A stretch of DNA of 64,000 nucleotides from an uncultured Oscillibacter sp. (GTDB lineage Bacteria > Bacillota > Clostridia > Oscillospirales > Oscillospiraceae): the NCBI RefSeq assembly GCF_900546705.1, contig NZ_URDP01000006.1:7194-71193 (forward strand), written 5' to 3'. Positions 1 to 7,903 of this stretch are shown here, piece after piece. Position 1 is the stretch's first letter; each line of letters starts with the position of its first letter. Under the pieces are notes generated by a model. That model was not told where the DNA came from and did not search any database. It worked only from the letters and a program-made list of their open reading frames with translations. The position numbers were made by a program, and so were the translations under genes.

Positions 1-69
1 TCTGCCAAGATAGCTGCCGTTTTTTTACTATTGTGCACAACCGCTCCGTCAAAACGCAGACAATACGGT

Positions 70-1893
70 TCACGTCTGAGGATGGAAATGCCGGTATACC
101 GCCTCTGCTGTAGGCCGGGGTACGATGGCCGCCAGTGTCTCCACGTCCGCCTCCCGGATGGCCTTGACCGATCCCAGTGCGCGGCGCAGGGCCTCCTTGC
201 GCTTGGGACCCACGCCGGGGATATCATCCAGGGCGGAGCGCAGCGTGGAGCGGGTGTGGCTTTCGTGGTGGTAGGTGATGGCAAAGCGGTGGGTTTCCTC
301 CTGGATCTGTCCGATCAGGGCAAACACCGCCGGGTTGGCCGTCAGGCCGATCTCCCGACCCTGGGGCGTCACCAGCGCCCGGGTCCGATGGCGGTCGTCC
401 TTGACCATGCCGAACACCGGCACCGTCACTCCGAAGGCATCCGCCACTTCCTGGGCAGCCCGGGCGTGGGTTTCGCCGCCGTCGATCAAAAACACGTCCG
501 GCAGCGGCAGGAATTTCTCATCCCCGTCCGATGCCCGCTGGAGCCGGCGGCGCAGCACCTCCTGCATGGAGGCGTAGTCGTCCGGGTGGCCCTGGAGCTC
601 CTTGATGCGGAAGCGGCGGTAGGCCGAGCGCAGGGGCCGCACGCCGCTGTAGACCACCATGGACGCCACAATGTCGCTTTTGCCGGTATTGGAAATGTCG
701 AAGGACTCCATGCGCCGGGGCGGCTGCCCCAGTCCCAACAGGCCAGCCAGCAGCGTCAGGGTGTGGGCCACCCGCTCTTCGGCTGTGGTGGCCCGCTCCG
801 CTTCCTCGGCGGCATTGCGCTGGGCCATGTCTCGAAGGTCCGCCTTTTCCCCCCGCTGGGGCACATGGACCCAGACCTTGTGTCCGGCCCGACGGGTCAG
901 GACCTCTGACAGGCTCTCACACTCGCCGGTGTCCACCGGGAGCAAAATCTCATGGGGCAGCACCGCCCGGGGCAGGTAGTACTGGGCCGTCAGGGCGGAG
1001 AGCATCTCCGTCTCCTCTTCCTCGATGGGTGCGGTAAACAGCTCCGTCTCCCGGCCCGTCAGGTTTCCGTTTTCCATGTGCAGCACCGCGTAGCAGCACT
1101 TGCCCGCTCCCCGGTACAGTCCCCAGATGTCCGTGTCGGCGCAAAGGCCCGCAATGACCGTCTGTTTTTTGCTCAGGGCGCCGATGGCGTTGATTCGGTC
1201 CCGGATGGCAGCCGCCTGCTCAAAGTGCAGTGCCTCCGCCTCCGCCTCCATTTCCGCCGTCATATCCCGCAGCAGCTGCCGGGACTTCCCCTCCAGCAGC
1301 TGGCAGGCCTGGTCGATGCGCCGGTTGTACTCCTGGGCCGTCATCTCCGGACGGCAGAATCCGTCGCACCGCCCCATGTGAAAGTTGAGGCAGGGCCGCT
1401 CGGCGCCGATATCCCGGGGGAAGCGGCGATTACAGGTGGGCAGACGCAGCGCGGCAAACACCGCGTCCAGGGCCTGGCGGGTCTCATACCGGCCGCCGAA
1501 GGGGCCGAAGTACCGGGCGCCGTCATTGGCGTACCGGTTGGCCAGGGTAAAGCGGGGATACGGTTCCCGGGAAAGGCGCACAAAGGGATAGCCCTTATCG
1601 TCCTTCAGGAGGATGTTGTATTTGGGGCTGTGGCGTTTGATGAGGGAGTTTTCCAGCACCAGCGCCTCAAATTCACTGGTGACGAAAATCGTATCGAAGT
1701 GGTCCACCTGGGAGACCATCTGCCGGGTCTTGGCCGTGTGGGAGGCGCTTTCCTGAAAATACTGGCTCACCCGGTTTTTCAGCTTCTTGGCCTTGCCCAC
1801 ATAGATCACCTTCCCGGTCTTGTCCATCATGAGGTACACACCGGGAACCAGCGGCAGATCATTGGCCTTTTGCCGCAGCTCGTCCTTTGTCAT
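70..1893 (-). CDS. uvrC: UvrABC excinuclease subunit C
   Basis: Nucleotide excision repair endonuclease that makes the dual incision around a lesion handed over by UvrB. The 607-residue protein has the usual length and order: GIY-YIG domain near residues 15-93 (PGVYLMMD then VIYVGKAKKLKNRV), a UVR helix pair near 195-235 for UvrB contact, an RNase H-like 5' nuclease domain containing ESFDISNTGKSD, and a C-terminal helix-hairpin-helix (DIPGVGPKRKEALRRALGS). The ATG at 1893 is preceded by GGAG at good spacing. A terminator separates it from the upstream HPr gene, so it is probably transcribed alone. Large antisense ORFs across it are codon-bias shadows. Confidence 0.97.
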   Translation of the reverse strand: MTKDELRQKANDLPLVPGVYLMMDKTGKVIYVGKAKKLKNRVSQYFQESASHTAKTRQMVSQVDHFDTIFVTSEFEALVLENSLIKRHSPKYNILLKDDKGYPFVRLSREPYPRFTLANRYANDGARYFGPFGGRYETRQALDAVFAALRLPTCNRRFPRDIGAERPCLNFHMGRCDGFCRPEMTAQEYNRRIDQACQLLEGKSRQLLRDMTAEMEAEAEALHFEQAAAIRDRINAIGALSKKQTVIAGLCADTDIWGLYRGAGKCCYAVLHMENGNLTGRETELFTAPIEEEETEMLSALTAQYYLPRAVLPHEILLPVDTGECESLSEVLTRRAGHKVWVHVPQRGEKADLRDMAQRNAAEEAERATTAEERVAHTLTLLAGLLGLGQPPRRMESFDISNTGKSDIVASMVVYSGVRPLRSAYRRFRIKELQGHPDDYASMQEVLRRRLQRASDGDEKFLPLPDVFLIDGGETHARAAQEVADAFGVTVPVFGMVKDDRHRTRALVTPQGREIGLTANPAVFALIGQIQEETHRFAITYHHESHTRSTLRSALDDIPGVGPKRKEALRRALGSVKAIREADVETLAAIVPRPTAEAVYRHFHPQT

Positions 1894-1921
1894 GGCCGTC
1901 TCCTTTCCACGCCCGAAAAAA

Positions 1922-1954
1922 GTAAAAAAGAGGCTCCGCAGATCGCGGAGCCTC
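1922..1954 (-). terminator. Terminator downstream of HPr gene
   Basis: Perfect 10-bp stem (GAGGCTCCGC / GCGGAGCCTC, loop AGATC) followed on the minus strand by a run of T. It ends the HPr transcript before uvrC. Confidence 0.85.
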
Positions 1955-1974
1955 CCATGGGGTTCGTTTGAACG

Positions 1975-2238
1975 TTATTCGCCGAAGTTGTCCTTGACCA
2001 GCTCCACCAGGGCGTTGACCGCCTCTTTCTCGTCTGCGCCGTCGGCAATCAGCGTGATGGTCGTGCCCTTCACAATGCCCAGGGACAGCACACCCAGCAG
2101 GCTCTTGGCGTTGACACGGCGGTCTTCCTTTTCCACCCAGATCCCGCTTTTGAACTCATTGGCCTTCTGAATAAAGAAAGTGGCAGGTCTTGCATGCAGA
2201 CCTACTTCGTTGTTAACGGTAATCTCCTGTGTATACAT
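1975..2238 (-). CDS. ptsH: HPr phosphocarrier protein
   Basis: Small cytoplasmic phosphocarrier of the PTS sugar uptake system. The 87-residue length is standard. The phosphoacceptor His15 sits in GLHARPA, and Ser46 in AKSLLGVLSLG is the position phosphorylated by HPr kinase for catabolite control in Firmicutes, so this is a true HPr rather than Crh, which lacks His15. The start ATG follows AAGGAGAGC. It is monocistronic here, with its own promoter and terminator; no enzyme I gene is next to it. Confidence 0.94.
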   Translation of the reverse strand: MYTQEITVNNEVGLHARPATFFIQKANEFKSGIWVEKEDRRVNAKSLLGVLSLGIVKGTTITLIADGADEKEAVNALVELVKDNFGE

Positions 2239-2308
2239 GATGCAGCTCTCCTTTTCTATACCAAGTCAGACTGAACAGCTTCGCATAGCAAGTCAAATTA
2301 CTATCCTT

Positions 2309-2337
2309 ATCATACCTGCTTTTGCTGGCCGCGTCAA
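2309..2337 (-). promoter_or_regulatory. Sigma-A promoter for ptsH
   Basis: On the minus strand TTGACG (2337-2332), 17-nt spacer, TATGAT (2314-2309), about 70 nt upstream of the HPr start. Confidence 0.7.
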
Positions 2338-2463
2338 CGGCGTTTTTCACAAACATTTTAAAATTTCCCCGGGCCGGGAATTTTTCATTTGGTAGTTTAG
2401 CCCATTTTCCGCTGGTTCTATACGGGTTCTTTGGTGTTTTTTTCACCACTTTACCGCTTTTTA

Positions 2464-2497
2464 TAAAAAAAGAGCCGCCGGCAGCCACCGGCGGCTC
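2464..2497 (-). terminator. Terminator of the perR-rubrerythrin operon
   Basis: Perfect 10-bp GC stem (GAGCCGCCGG / CCGGCGGCTC) followed by a T run on the minus strand, just past the rubrerythrin stop. Confidence 0.85.
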
Positions 2498-2508
2498 GCA
2501 AATGAAGA

Positions 2509-3042
2509 TCAATAGTTCTCAGCCTTGATCTGGAAGTAGGCCTGGGGGTGCTTGCACACCGGGCACACAGCCGGGGCGCTCTCCGCCACCTCCACATGGC
2601 CGCAGTTGCGGCAGAACCACATGACCTTCTCGCCCTTCTTGAAGACCTCACCCTTCTTCAGGTTGTCCAGCAGCTTCAAATACCGCTCCTCATGGGTCTT
2701 TTCAATCTTGGCCACACCCTCGAACTGGGCGGCCAGGGCCAGGAAGCCCTCCTCCTCGGCGGTGCGGGCCATCTCGGCATACATCTGGGTCCACTCCTCG
2801 TTCTCGCCGGCGGCAGCGGCCACCAGGTTGGCCTCAGTGTTGCCGATGCCGGAGAGGGCCTTGAACCACAGCTTGGCGTGCTCTTTCTCATTGAGCGCCG
2901 TCTCCTGGAAGATGGCGGCGATCTGCTCGTAGCCTTCCTTCTTTGCCTGGCTTGCGAAATAATCGTACTTGTTGCGGGCCTGGGACTCCCCCGCAAATGC
3001 CTTCCACAGATTGGCTTCCGTCTTGCTGCCCTTGAGTTCCAT
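2509..3042 (-). CDS. rbr: Rubrerythrin
   Basis: Non-haem di-iron peroxidase that reduces hydrogen peroxide in anaerobes. The 177-residue protein has an N-terminal four-helix ferritin-like domain (ESQARNKYDYFASQAKKEG, then NEKEHAKLWF and EKTHEERYLKLL supplying ExxH iron ligands) and a C-terminal rubredoxin-like domain with two CxxC knuckles (WFCRNCGH and AVCPVCKH). The start was set at MELKGSKTE, preceded by AAAGGGG; the longer upstream reading has no family similarity. The gene lies 26 nt downstream of a PerR-like regulator in the same operon, fitting peroxide-responsive control. Confidence 0.95.
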   Translation of the reverse strand: MELKGSKTEANLWKAFAGESQARNKYDYFASQAKKEGYEQIAAIFQETALNEKEHAKLWFKALSGIGNTEANLVAAAAGENEEWTQMYAEMARTAEEEGFLALAAQFEGVAKIEKTHEERYLKLLDNLKKGEVFKKGEKVMWFCRNCGHVEVAESAPAVCPVCKHPQAYFQIKAENY

Positions 3043-3068
3043 GTCTGTTTCCCCTTTCAAAAATAGAT

Positions 3069-3458
3069 TTAAGTGCTTCCCTGCTCCGCCGCACAGGCGG
3101 GGCAAAGTCCGAAAAAACACAGGCTGTGATACTCCACCACCCGTCCGTCCCCCGATGTCAGGGCATCCAGGGACGCATCGTAGGCAATGGGCAAATCCGA
3201 CACGGCGCCGCAGCGCACGCAGCGAAAATGGGTATGGGGCTGGGTGACTGCGTCAAACCGGGCTACAGGTCCCGGCAGTTCCATGATCCGTCCCTCCTGG
3301 GCCATCTGCCGCAGGTTCCGGTACACGGTGCCCAGGCTCAGCCGGGGCATTTGGGGTTTGAGGTGCTCATAGACCATCTCGGCGGTGGGGTGCTCCGCCG
3401 TAGCACAAACGGCCTGATAAATCTGCTCCCGCTGGCGGGAAAATCGGCGCTCCTGCAT
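3069..3458 (-). CDS. perR: Fur-family peroxide regulator (PerR-like)
   Basis: Metal-dependent repressor of 129 residues. The N-terminal winged helix carries RFSRQREQIYQAV and SLGTVYRNLRQMAQEG. The C-terminal metal domain has the H-rich segment QPHTHFRCVRCG and a second CPAC, giving the paired CxxC structural zinc site. PerR assignment rather than Fur or Zur rests on co-transcription with rubrerythrin and on a candidate Per box in its own leader. ATG at 3458 follows AAGGAGG. Known PerR proteins sense peroxide by His oxidation at the regulatory metal site; residue-level assignment was not attempted. Confidence 0.82.
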   Translation of the reverse strand: MQERRFSRQREQIYQAVCATAEHPTAEMVYEHLKPQMPRLSLGTVYRNLRQMAQEGRIMELPGPVARFDAVTQPHTHFRCVRCGAVSDLPIAYDASLDALTSGDGRVVEYHSLCFFGLCPACAAEQGST

Positions 3459-3473
3459 ATCCCGCCTCCTTAA

Positions 3474-3488
3474 TTGTAATAATTACTG
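3474..3488 (-). promoter_or_regulatory. Candidate Per box upstream of perR
   Basis: TTGTAAT-A-ATTACTG matches about 10 of 14 half-site positions of the 7-1-7 Per consensus TTATAAT-N-ATTATAA. It lies 16 nt before the perR start, next to a TATAAC-like -10 on the minus strand. It would give autoregulation plus control of rubrerythrin. Confidence 0.5.
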
Positions 3489-3570
3489 ATATTGTTATAG
3501 CACAACTTTTTGAAATGTGCAAGTATTTTTTCAGTTTTTTCCGCTGCTAATTTGCAGCGGAGCGCAAACA

Positions 3571-3584
3571 ATACCCTTGGGTAT
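3571..3584. promoter_or_regulatory. Short inverted repeat between perR and the lipoprotein gene
   Basis: ATACCC-TT-GGGTAT, a 6-bp perfect inverted repeat 40 nt before the lipoprotein start. A second hairpin, CCGCTGC/GCAGCGG at 3541-3560, lies just upstream. Neither has a following T run, so they are not terminators. Function unknown; an operator is possible. Confidence 0.3.
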
Positions 3585-3623
3585 CGCGCAACGATTCTTC
3601 CCGAAAAAGGAGGAGCAACTACC

Positions 3624-4031
3624 TTGAAACGAGCTCTTGCACTGTTTGGCGCGGCGCTGCTGGCGGCGTTCTGTCTGACCGCCTGCGGGCAGGATCAGAA
3701 GAACGACTCCAACAGCACCAACGACGCCGTCCTGAACGGGACGGATGAAAAGGAAAACACCCACGGCGACGGTCTGATGGGTGACATGGTCCAGGGCACA
3801 GAGGACCTGGCCGAGGACGCCAAGGACGGCGTGGAGGATGCAGCGGAAGGCGTGGAAAAAGGCGTGGACGATGTGACCGACACCGCCGAAAACGCCGGGA
3901 AAGCCATGAAGCGGTCCGTGGAGGAAGGCGGTGTTTCCTATGGGGAAATGCTGGATAACGCCCGCGTCCACGACACAGACGGCAATCTGAACGACCACGA
4001 AAACGCCGTGACCCCCGGCTGGGACGGCTGA
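3624..4031 (+). CDS. Small acidic lipoprotein of unknown function
   Basis: 135-residue secreted lipoprotein with no family I recognise. The TTG start at 3624 follows AAAGGAGGAGC and gives a clean lipoprotein signal: KR, hydrophobic run, then lipobox LTAC with Cys21. The mature part begins with a polar Gln/Asp/Asn/Ser linker, then a highly acidic stretch (about residues 60-105) with a roughly seven-residue pattern of Gly/Val/Ala against Asp/Glu (EDAKDGVEDAAEGVEKGVDD), suggesting an amphipathic helix like LEA or apolipoprotein-type repeats. The upstream ATG alternative would bury the signal peptide. It is probably membrane-anchored on the outer face. Confidence 0.75.
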   Translation: MKRALALFGAALLAAFCLTACGQDQKNDSNSTNDAVLNGTDEKENTHGDGLMGDMVQGTEDLAEDAKDGVEDAAEGVEKGVDDVTDTAENAGKAMKRSVEEGGVSYGEMLDNARVHDTDGNLNDHENAVTPGWDG

Positions 4032-4044
4032 TTCCTGCGCCGGA

Positions 4045-4080
4045 AAAAACAGGACGGGAGATACTCCCGTCCTGTTTTTC
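4045..4080. terminator. Bidirectional terminator between lipoprotein and HAD genes
   Basis: Stem ACAGGACGGGAG / CTCCCGTCCTGT with A-run upstream and T-run downstream, between convergent genes. Confidence 0.88.
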
Positions 4081-4085
4081 CCGTT

Positions 4086-4739
4086 TTATGCCTGCAAAAT
4101 ACATGCTTCCAGTTCCAGCGGTGTGTCTGCCAGGAAATCTGCGCCGGCCTCCGCCAGCTCCTGCCGTTCCCGGAAGCCCCAGGTGACACCGCAGGCGCAA
4201 AGCCCGGCGTTATGTCCCGTGTGGATATCCACGGCGCTGTCGCCCACAAACAAAGTCTCCTGTTTCTCCGCACCCAGCAGGGCCAGAATCTGCTCCACCC
4301 CGGTGGGGTCCGGCTTCACCGGCACACCGGGCAGTTTCCCCCGCACCAGATCAAACACGCCGTCAAAAAAGTGACGGATGATTACCTGGCTGAAGTCATC
4401 GGCCTTGTTGGAATACACCGCAAGACGCAGTCCTTGCTCCTTCAATCGCTTCAGCAGCGCCGGAATGCCGTCGTAGGGCGCCGTCTTGTCCAGATTGTGG
4501 GCGCCGTAATAGGCGGAAAACTGCCGGAGCGTCTCCTCCAGCCGCGCCGGGTTCCGGCAGTCGGCCGGAGAGAACCGGGAAACCAGATTGGGAATGCCGT
4601 GGCCCACCATGTGGCGGAACTGATCCACCGTATACTCCGGCCAGCCGTTTTGCCGGCAGACCCAGTTGCCCGCCCCCGCCAGGTCCTCAATAGTATTCAA
4701 AAGTGTGCCGTCCAGATCAAAAATCACTGTTTTGTACAT
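4086..4739 (-). CDS. HAD-family hydrolase (phosphoglycolate phosphatase-like)
   Basis: Cytoplasmic HAD-superfamily phosphatase, 217 residues, with a helical cap between motifs I and II. Motif I is FDLDGTLLNT (Asp8 nucleophile, Asp10 acid/base), motif II has the Ser of VYSNK, motif III the Lys of VKPDP, and motif IV is FVGDSAVD. Length and motifs fit the Gph/PGP subgroup, but the substrate cannot be read from sequence. Start set at MYKTVIFDLDG after AGGGAAG; the longer reading adds an unrelated N-terminus. A strong terminator separates it from the histidine operon upstream. Confidence 0.87.
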   Translation of the reverse strand: MYKTVIFDLDGTLLNTIEDLAGAGNWVCRQNGWPEYTVDQFRHMVGHGIPNLVSRFSPADCRNPARLEETLRQFSAYYGAHNLDKTAPYDGIPALLKRLKEQGLRLAVYSNKADDFSQVIIRHFFDGVFDLVRGKLPGVPVKPDPTGVEQILALLGAEKQETLFVGDSAVDIHTGHNAGLCACGVTWGFRERQELAEAGADFLADTPLELEACILQA

Positions 4740-4817
4740 ATGCTGCTTCCCTGCCTGTTCCGTTTGTTTTTTCACATTGTAGCAGGCGCCGCTTCCACCC
4801 ACAAGAGACAAAGCGAC

Positions 4818-4846
4818 AAAAAAGCCGCCGGACCGGCGGCTTTTTT
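4818..4846 (-). terminator. Terminator of the histidine operon
   Basis: AAGCCGCCG/CGGCGGCTT hairpin flanked by A6 and T6, so it can act in both directions; placed just after the last his gene. Confidence 0.88.
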
Positions 4847-4856
4847 CATGGGCTTC

Positions 4857-5687
4857 TCATGCAAGCGGACACAGTTCCACACCGGCGGCAGTCAGAATGG
4901 CCGTCTCGGCAAAGCCCGCGGTCCGGGCGATCTCGGATGCCTGTTCATAGCCGAAGAGCAGATGCTCCTTTCGGTGGGCGTCGGCCGTCAGGATGATGTT
5001 TCCCCCCATCTCCCGCCACTCCCGCAGCAGGAAGAGGGCCGGATAGGGAGCAGTCCGGTACCCCCGGGAGACGCCGCCGGTGTTGATCTCCAGCAGCGTT
5101 TTGTCCGGATCGGTCCGGTGCAGGGCCTCCAGAGCCGCGGCACGGTACCGGGGCGATTCCTCGTCAAAAAAACGGCTGCCGGCGTTGAGCTTGGTAATCA
5201 GGTCGATGTGGCCGAGAATGGTGGGCCGCCGCTCCGCCACCTGGCCTACCGCCCGGAAATAGCCCTCGGTCACCGCCAGGGCGTCCCCGCCGAACATCTC
5301 GTCCCGGCAGGCGGCAAACTGTTCCGCGCTCCAGTCCGCCGCGTAGTAGACGCCCTCCGCTGAGCGCTGGTAGTGGACGCTGCCGATCCAGTAGTCGAAC
5401 CCCTCCGGCGTCACGTCCGACCAGCTGTCCCACTCAATGCCCGAGAGCACCTCCATCCGCCCGGCATACTGCTCCCGCACCGCCGCGATGGCCGCCCGGT
5501 AGGCGGTCATATCCCGGGGCAGCACCGCCCCGGCATCGGAGGGGATGGGCGTATGCGCATGGCAGGAAATGCCGAAATATTGAACGTTTTGCGCACTGGC
5601 AGCAGCAGCCATGGCCTCCAGCGGGTCCCGTCCGTCGCAGAAGTCCGCGTGGTTGTGGACGGAGCAGCACCAAGGCGTCCGTTTCAT
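4857..5687 (-). CDS. hisK: Histidinol-phosphatase, PHP family
   Basis: Dephosphorylates histidinol phosphate to histidinol. The 276-residue protein is a PHP-fold metal phosphatase: HNH near the N-terminus (His11, His13), SCHAHTP, GIEWD, GHIDLITKLNAG and a final DAHR supply the usual His/Asp/Glu metal ligands. It is the last gene of the his operon, overlapping hisIE by 4 nt, which supports the assignment over other PHP enzymes. It supplies the phosphatase missing from the monofunctional HisB in this operon. Confidence 0.9.
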   Translation of the reverse strand: MKRTPWCCSVHNHADFCDGRDPLEAMAAAASAQNVQYFGISCHAHTPIPSDAGAVLPRDMTAYRAAIAAVREQYAGRMEVLSGIEWDSWSDVTPEGFDYWIGSVHYQRSAEGVYYAADWSAEQFAACRDEMFGGDALAVTEGYFRAVGQVAERRPTILGHIDLITKLNAGSRFFDEESPRYRAAALEALHRTDPDKTLLEINTGGVSRGYRTAPYPALFLLREWREMGGNIILTADAHRKEHLLFGYEQASEIARTAGFAETAILTAAGVELCPLA

Positions 5688-6319
5688 TGCATCCGCTCCT
5701 GCTTGACCTTGTGGTCTACCACGTGGCGTTTTTCCAGCTCCGCCGTGATGTCCTGGACGGAGATGCCCATCTGCACCATCAGCACCATCACATGGTAAGT
5801 GAGGTCCGCGATCTCAAAAATGGTCTCCTCCTTGTCCTCCTTGCGGCCGCCGATGATGACCTCCGTGCACTCCTCGCCTACCTTCTTGAGGATCTTGTCC
5901 AGTCCCTTCTCAAAAAGGTAGCTGGTGTAGCTGCCCTCCTTGGGCTGCGTTTTGCGGCCCTGAATGAGCCGATAGAGGCCCTCGTAGCTGAAGGCCTTGA
6001 GCTCCTCGGAAAGATACACCGGCTGGAAAAAACAGCTCTCCGCTCCCGTGTGGCAGGCGGGGCCGTCCTTGACTACCTCCACCACCAGGGCATCGGCGTC
6101 GCAGTCAGCGGTGATGGACACCACATGCTGCACATTGCCGGAGGTCTCCCCCTTGCGCCAAAGCTCCCGGCGGCTGCGGCTCCAGAAGCAGGTGCGGCCC
6201 TCGTCAATGGTGATGGCCAGGCTCTCGGCGTTCATGTAGGCCAGTGTCAGCACTTCCTTGGTATAGTGATCCTGCACGATGGCGGGAATCAGCCCGTTTT
6301 CGTCAAATTTCAGTTCCAT
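5684..6319 (-). CDS. hisIE: Bifunctional phosphoribosyl-AMP cyclohydrolase / phosphoribosyl-ATP diphosphatase
   Basis: Catalyses steps 2 and 3 of histidine synthesis. HisI domain at about residues 1-115 (GLIPAIVQDH, EVLTLAYMN, then DGPACHTGAESCF with zinc-binding cysteines) is fused to a HisE domain at about 120-205 (KVGEECTEVIIGG, ADLTYHVMVLM). 211 residues is normal for the fusion. ATG at 6319 lies 57 nt after the hisF stop, the largest gap inside the operon, and the stop overlaps the phosphatase start. Confidence 0.96.
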   Translation of the reverse strand: MELKFDENGLIPAIVQDHYTKEVLTLAYMNAESLAITIDEGRTCFWSRSRRELWRKGETSGNVQHVVSITADCDADALVVEVVKDGPACHTGAESCFFQPVYLSEELKAFSYEGLYRLIQGRKTQPKEGSYTSYLFEKGLDKILKKVGEECTEVIIGGRKEDKEETIFEIADLTYHVMVLMVQMGISVQDITAELEKRHVVDHKVKQERMQ

Positions 6320-6376
6320 ATCGTATATCTCCGTCTTAATATTACAATTTGTATTGGAATTCGTCCCGTTTCACGG

Positions 6377-7132
6377 TCACAGCCGCATCTCCACACCCCG
6401 CTCCCGGAGGAAGCGCTTGAGGTCCTTGATGTCCACCTGGCCCGTGTGGAAAATGGAGGCAGCCAGTCCCGCGTCAATCCCGGGATGGGTGAAGAGGGCG
6501 GCAAAGTCCTCCATCTTCCCGGCCCCGCCGCTGGCGATGATTGGCACGTCCACCCGGGCAGCCAGGGCGTCCAGCATCTCCAGGTCGAAGCCCTGCTTCA
6601 CACCGTCGGTATCGATGGAATTGAGCACAATCTCGCCTGCGCCCGCCGCCACGCCCCGGACAGCCCAGTCCATGGCATCGATGCCCGTATCCTCCCGGCC
6701 GCCCTTGGCAAAGAGGCGGAAGTGCCCCTCCACCCGCTTGACGTCCATGCTGAGCACCACGCACTGGTCACCGTACCGCTTGGCCGCCGCACCGATGAGG
6801 GACGGGTCGGCAATGGCGCCGGAGTTGACGCTGACCTTGTCCGCTCCGCACTTGAGGACCCGGTCAAAATCCTCCACCGTACGGATGCCGCCGCCTACGG
6901 TCAACGGGATGAACACCTCCGAGGCCACCGCCCGCAAAATGTCCGTAAACAGCGCCCGGCCCTCAGCGGAGGCAGTGATATCGTAGAACACCAGCTCGTC
7001 CGCTCCGGCGGTATTGTAGAACCGGGCCATCTCCACCGGGTCCGCCATGTCCTTCAAACCCTGAAAATTGGTCCCCTTCACTACCCGGCCGTCCTTGACA
7101 TCCAGGCAGGGGATGATCCGTTTGGCTAACAC
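6377..7132 (-). CDS. hisF: Imidazole glycerol phosphate synthase cyclase subunit
   Basis: TIM-barrel synthase/cyclase that uses ammonia from HisH to form IGP and AICAR. 251 residues. Asp11 in IIPCLDVKDGRVVKG and the Asp of SMDVKR (about residue 130) match the two catalytic aspartates. Phosphate-binding loops appear as TVGGGIRT, NSGAI and IASGGAG. The start overlaps the hisA stop by 7 nt, indicating translational coupling. Confidence 0.97.
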   Translation of the reverse strand: MLAKRIIPCLDVKDGRVVKGTNFQGLKDMADPVEMARFYNTAGADELVFYDITASAEGRALFTDILRAVASEVFIPLTVGGGIRTVEDFDRVLKCGADKVSVNSGAIADPSLIGAAAKRYGDQCVVLSMDVKRVEGHFRLFAKGGREDTGIDAMDWAVRGVAAGAGEIVLNSIDTDGVKQGFDLEMLDALAARVDVPIIASGGAGKMEDFAALFTHPGIDAGLAASIFHTGQVDIKDLKRFLRERGVEMRL

Positions 7133-7845
7133 AGGCCCTCCTCCTTTAAAACCGTTTTCAGATCCAGCCGCCCCGTATAGAGGGCCTTGCCTAGAATGGC
7201 CGCGTCTACCCCCATGTCCCGCAGGCGCCGCAGCTCCTCCAGGCTGGAGATGCCGCCGGAGGCGGTGACGGACAGCCCCTGAATCTGCACCAGCTGTTCA
7301 TAGAGAGGCAGGTTGGTGCCCTGCTCCGCTCCGTCCCGGGAGATGTCCGTATAGATGACGGTGCCCACACCGGCGTCCCGGAGGCGCCGGCAGAAGTCCA
7401 CGCCCTTCTCCCCGGACGTCTCCTCCCAGCCGCTGACGGCCACATACCCGTCCCGGGCGTCCACGCCCACGGCGATTTTCTCTCCGTAGCGCCGGGCCAT
7501 CTCCTTTGTAAAGTTAAAGTCCTTCACGGCAGCAGTCCCCAAGATGCACCGGTTGACGCCCATGGCGAGATACTGCTCGATGCGCTCCTGGGAGCGGATG
7601 CCGCCGCCCACCTCGATGTAAAGCCCTCCCTGACGGGCCAGGGCGGCAATGCTCTCAAAGTTTTCGGCGGTGCCGGACCGGGCGCCGTCCAGGTCCACTA
7701 CATGGAGGTATCTGGCTCCGGCTTCCAGGAAGTCCCGGGCCACGGCACAGGGGTCCGTGCCGTAGACGGTCATCTGGTCGTAATCTCCCTGGTACAGCCG
7801 TACCACCTGTCCGCCCCGCAGGTCGATGGCGGGAAAAATTTGCAT
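7126..7845 (-). CDS. hisA: ProFAR isomerase
   Basis: Phosphoribosylformimino-5-aminoimidazole carboxamide ribotide isomerase, a (beta/alpha)8 half-barrel repeat enzyme. 239 residues starting MQIFPAIDLRGGQVVRL with Asp8 as catalytic base; the second Asp is in YTDISRDG. Phosphate loops VGGGIRS and TASGGISS are present. The start chosen fits the family N-terminus and follows AGGAG; an upstream in-frame extension of 60 codons is not homologous. Confidence 0.96.
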   Translation of the reverse strand: MQIFPAIDLRGGQVVRLYQGDYDQMTVYGTDPCAVARDFLEAGARYLHVVDLDGARSGTAENFESIAALARQGGLYIEVGGGIRSQERIEQYLAMGVNRCILGTAAVKDFNFTKEMARRYGEKIAVGVDARDGYVAVSGWEETSGEKGVDFCRRLRDAGVGTVIYTDISRDGAEQGTNLPLYEQLVQIQGLSVTASGGISSLEELRRLRDMGVDAAILGKALYTGRLDLKTVLKEEGLC

Positions 7846-7903
7846 AGTCTGCTCCTCTCCGCCGCATCCAGGCGGCGTTCTCACGGGACAAAACGTCCCT
7901 CTG

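Noticed and set aside
952..1971. 339-residue ORF opposite uvrC
   Set aside because: Antisense to a well-supported gene; composition typical of a shadow frame.
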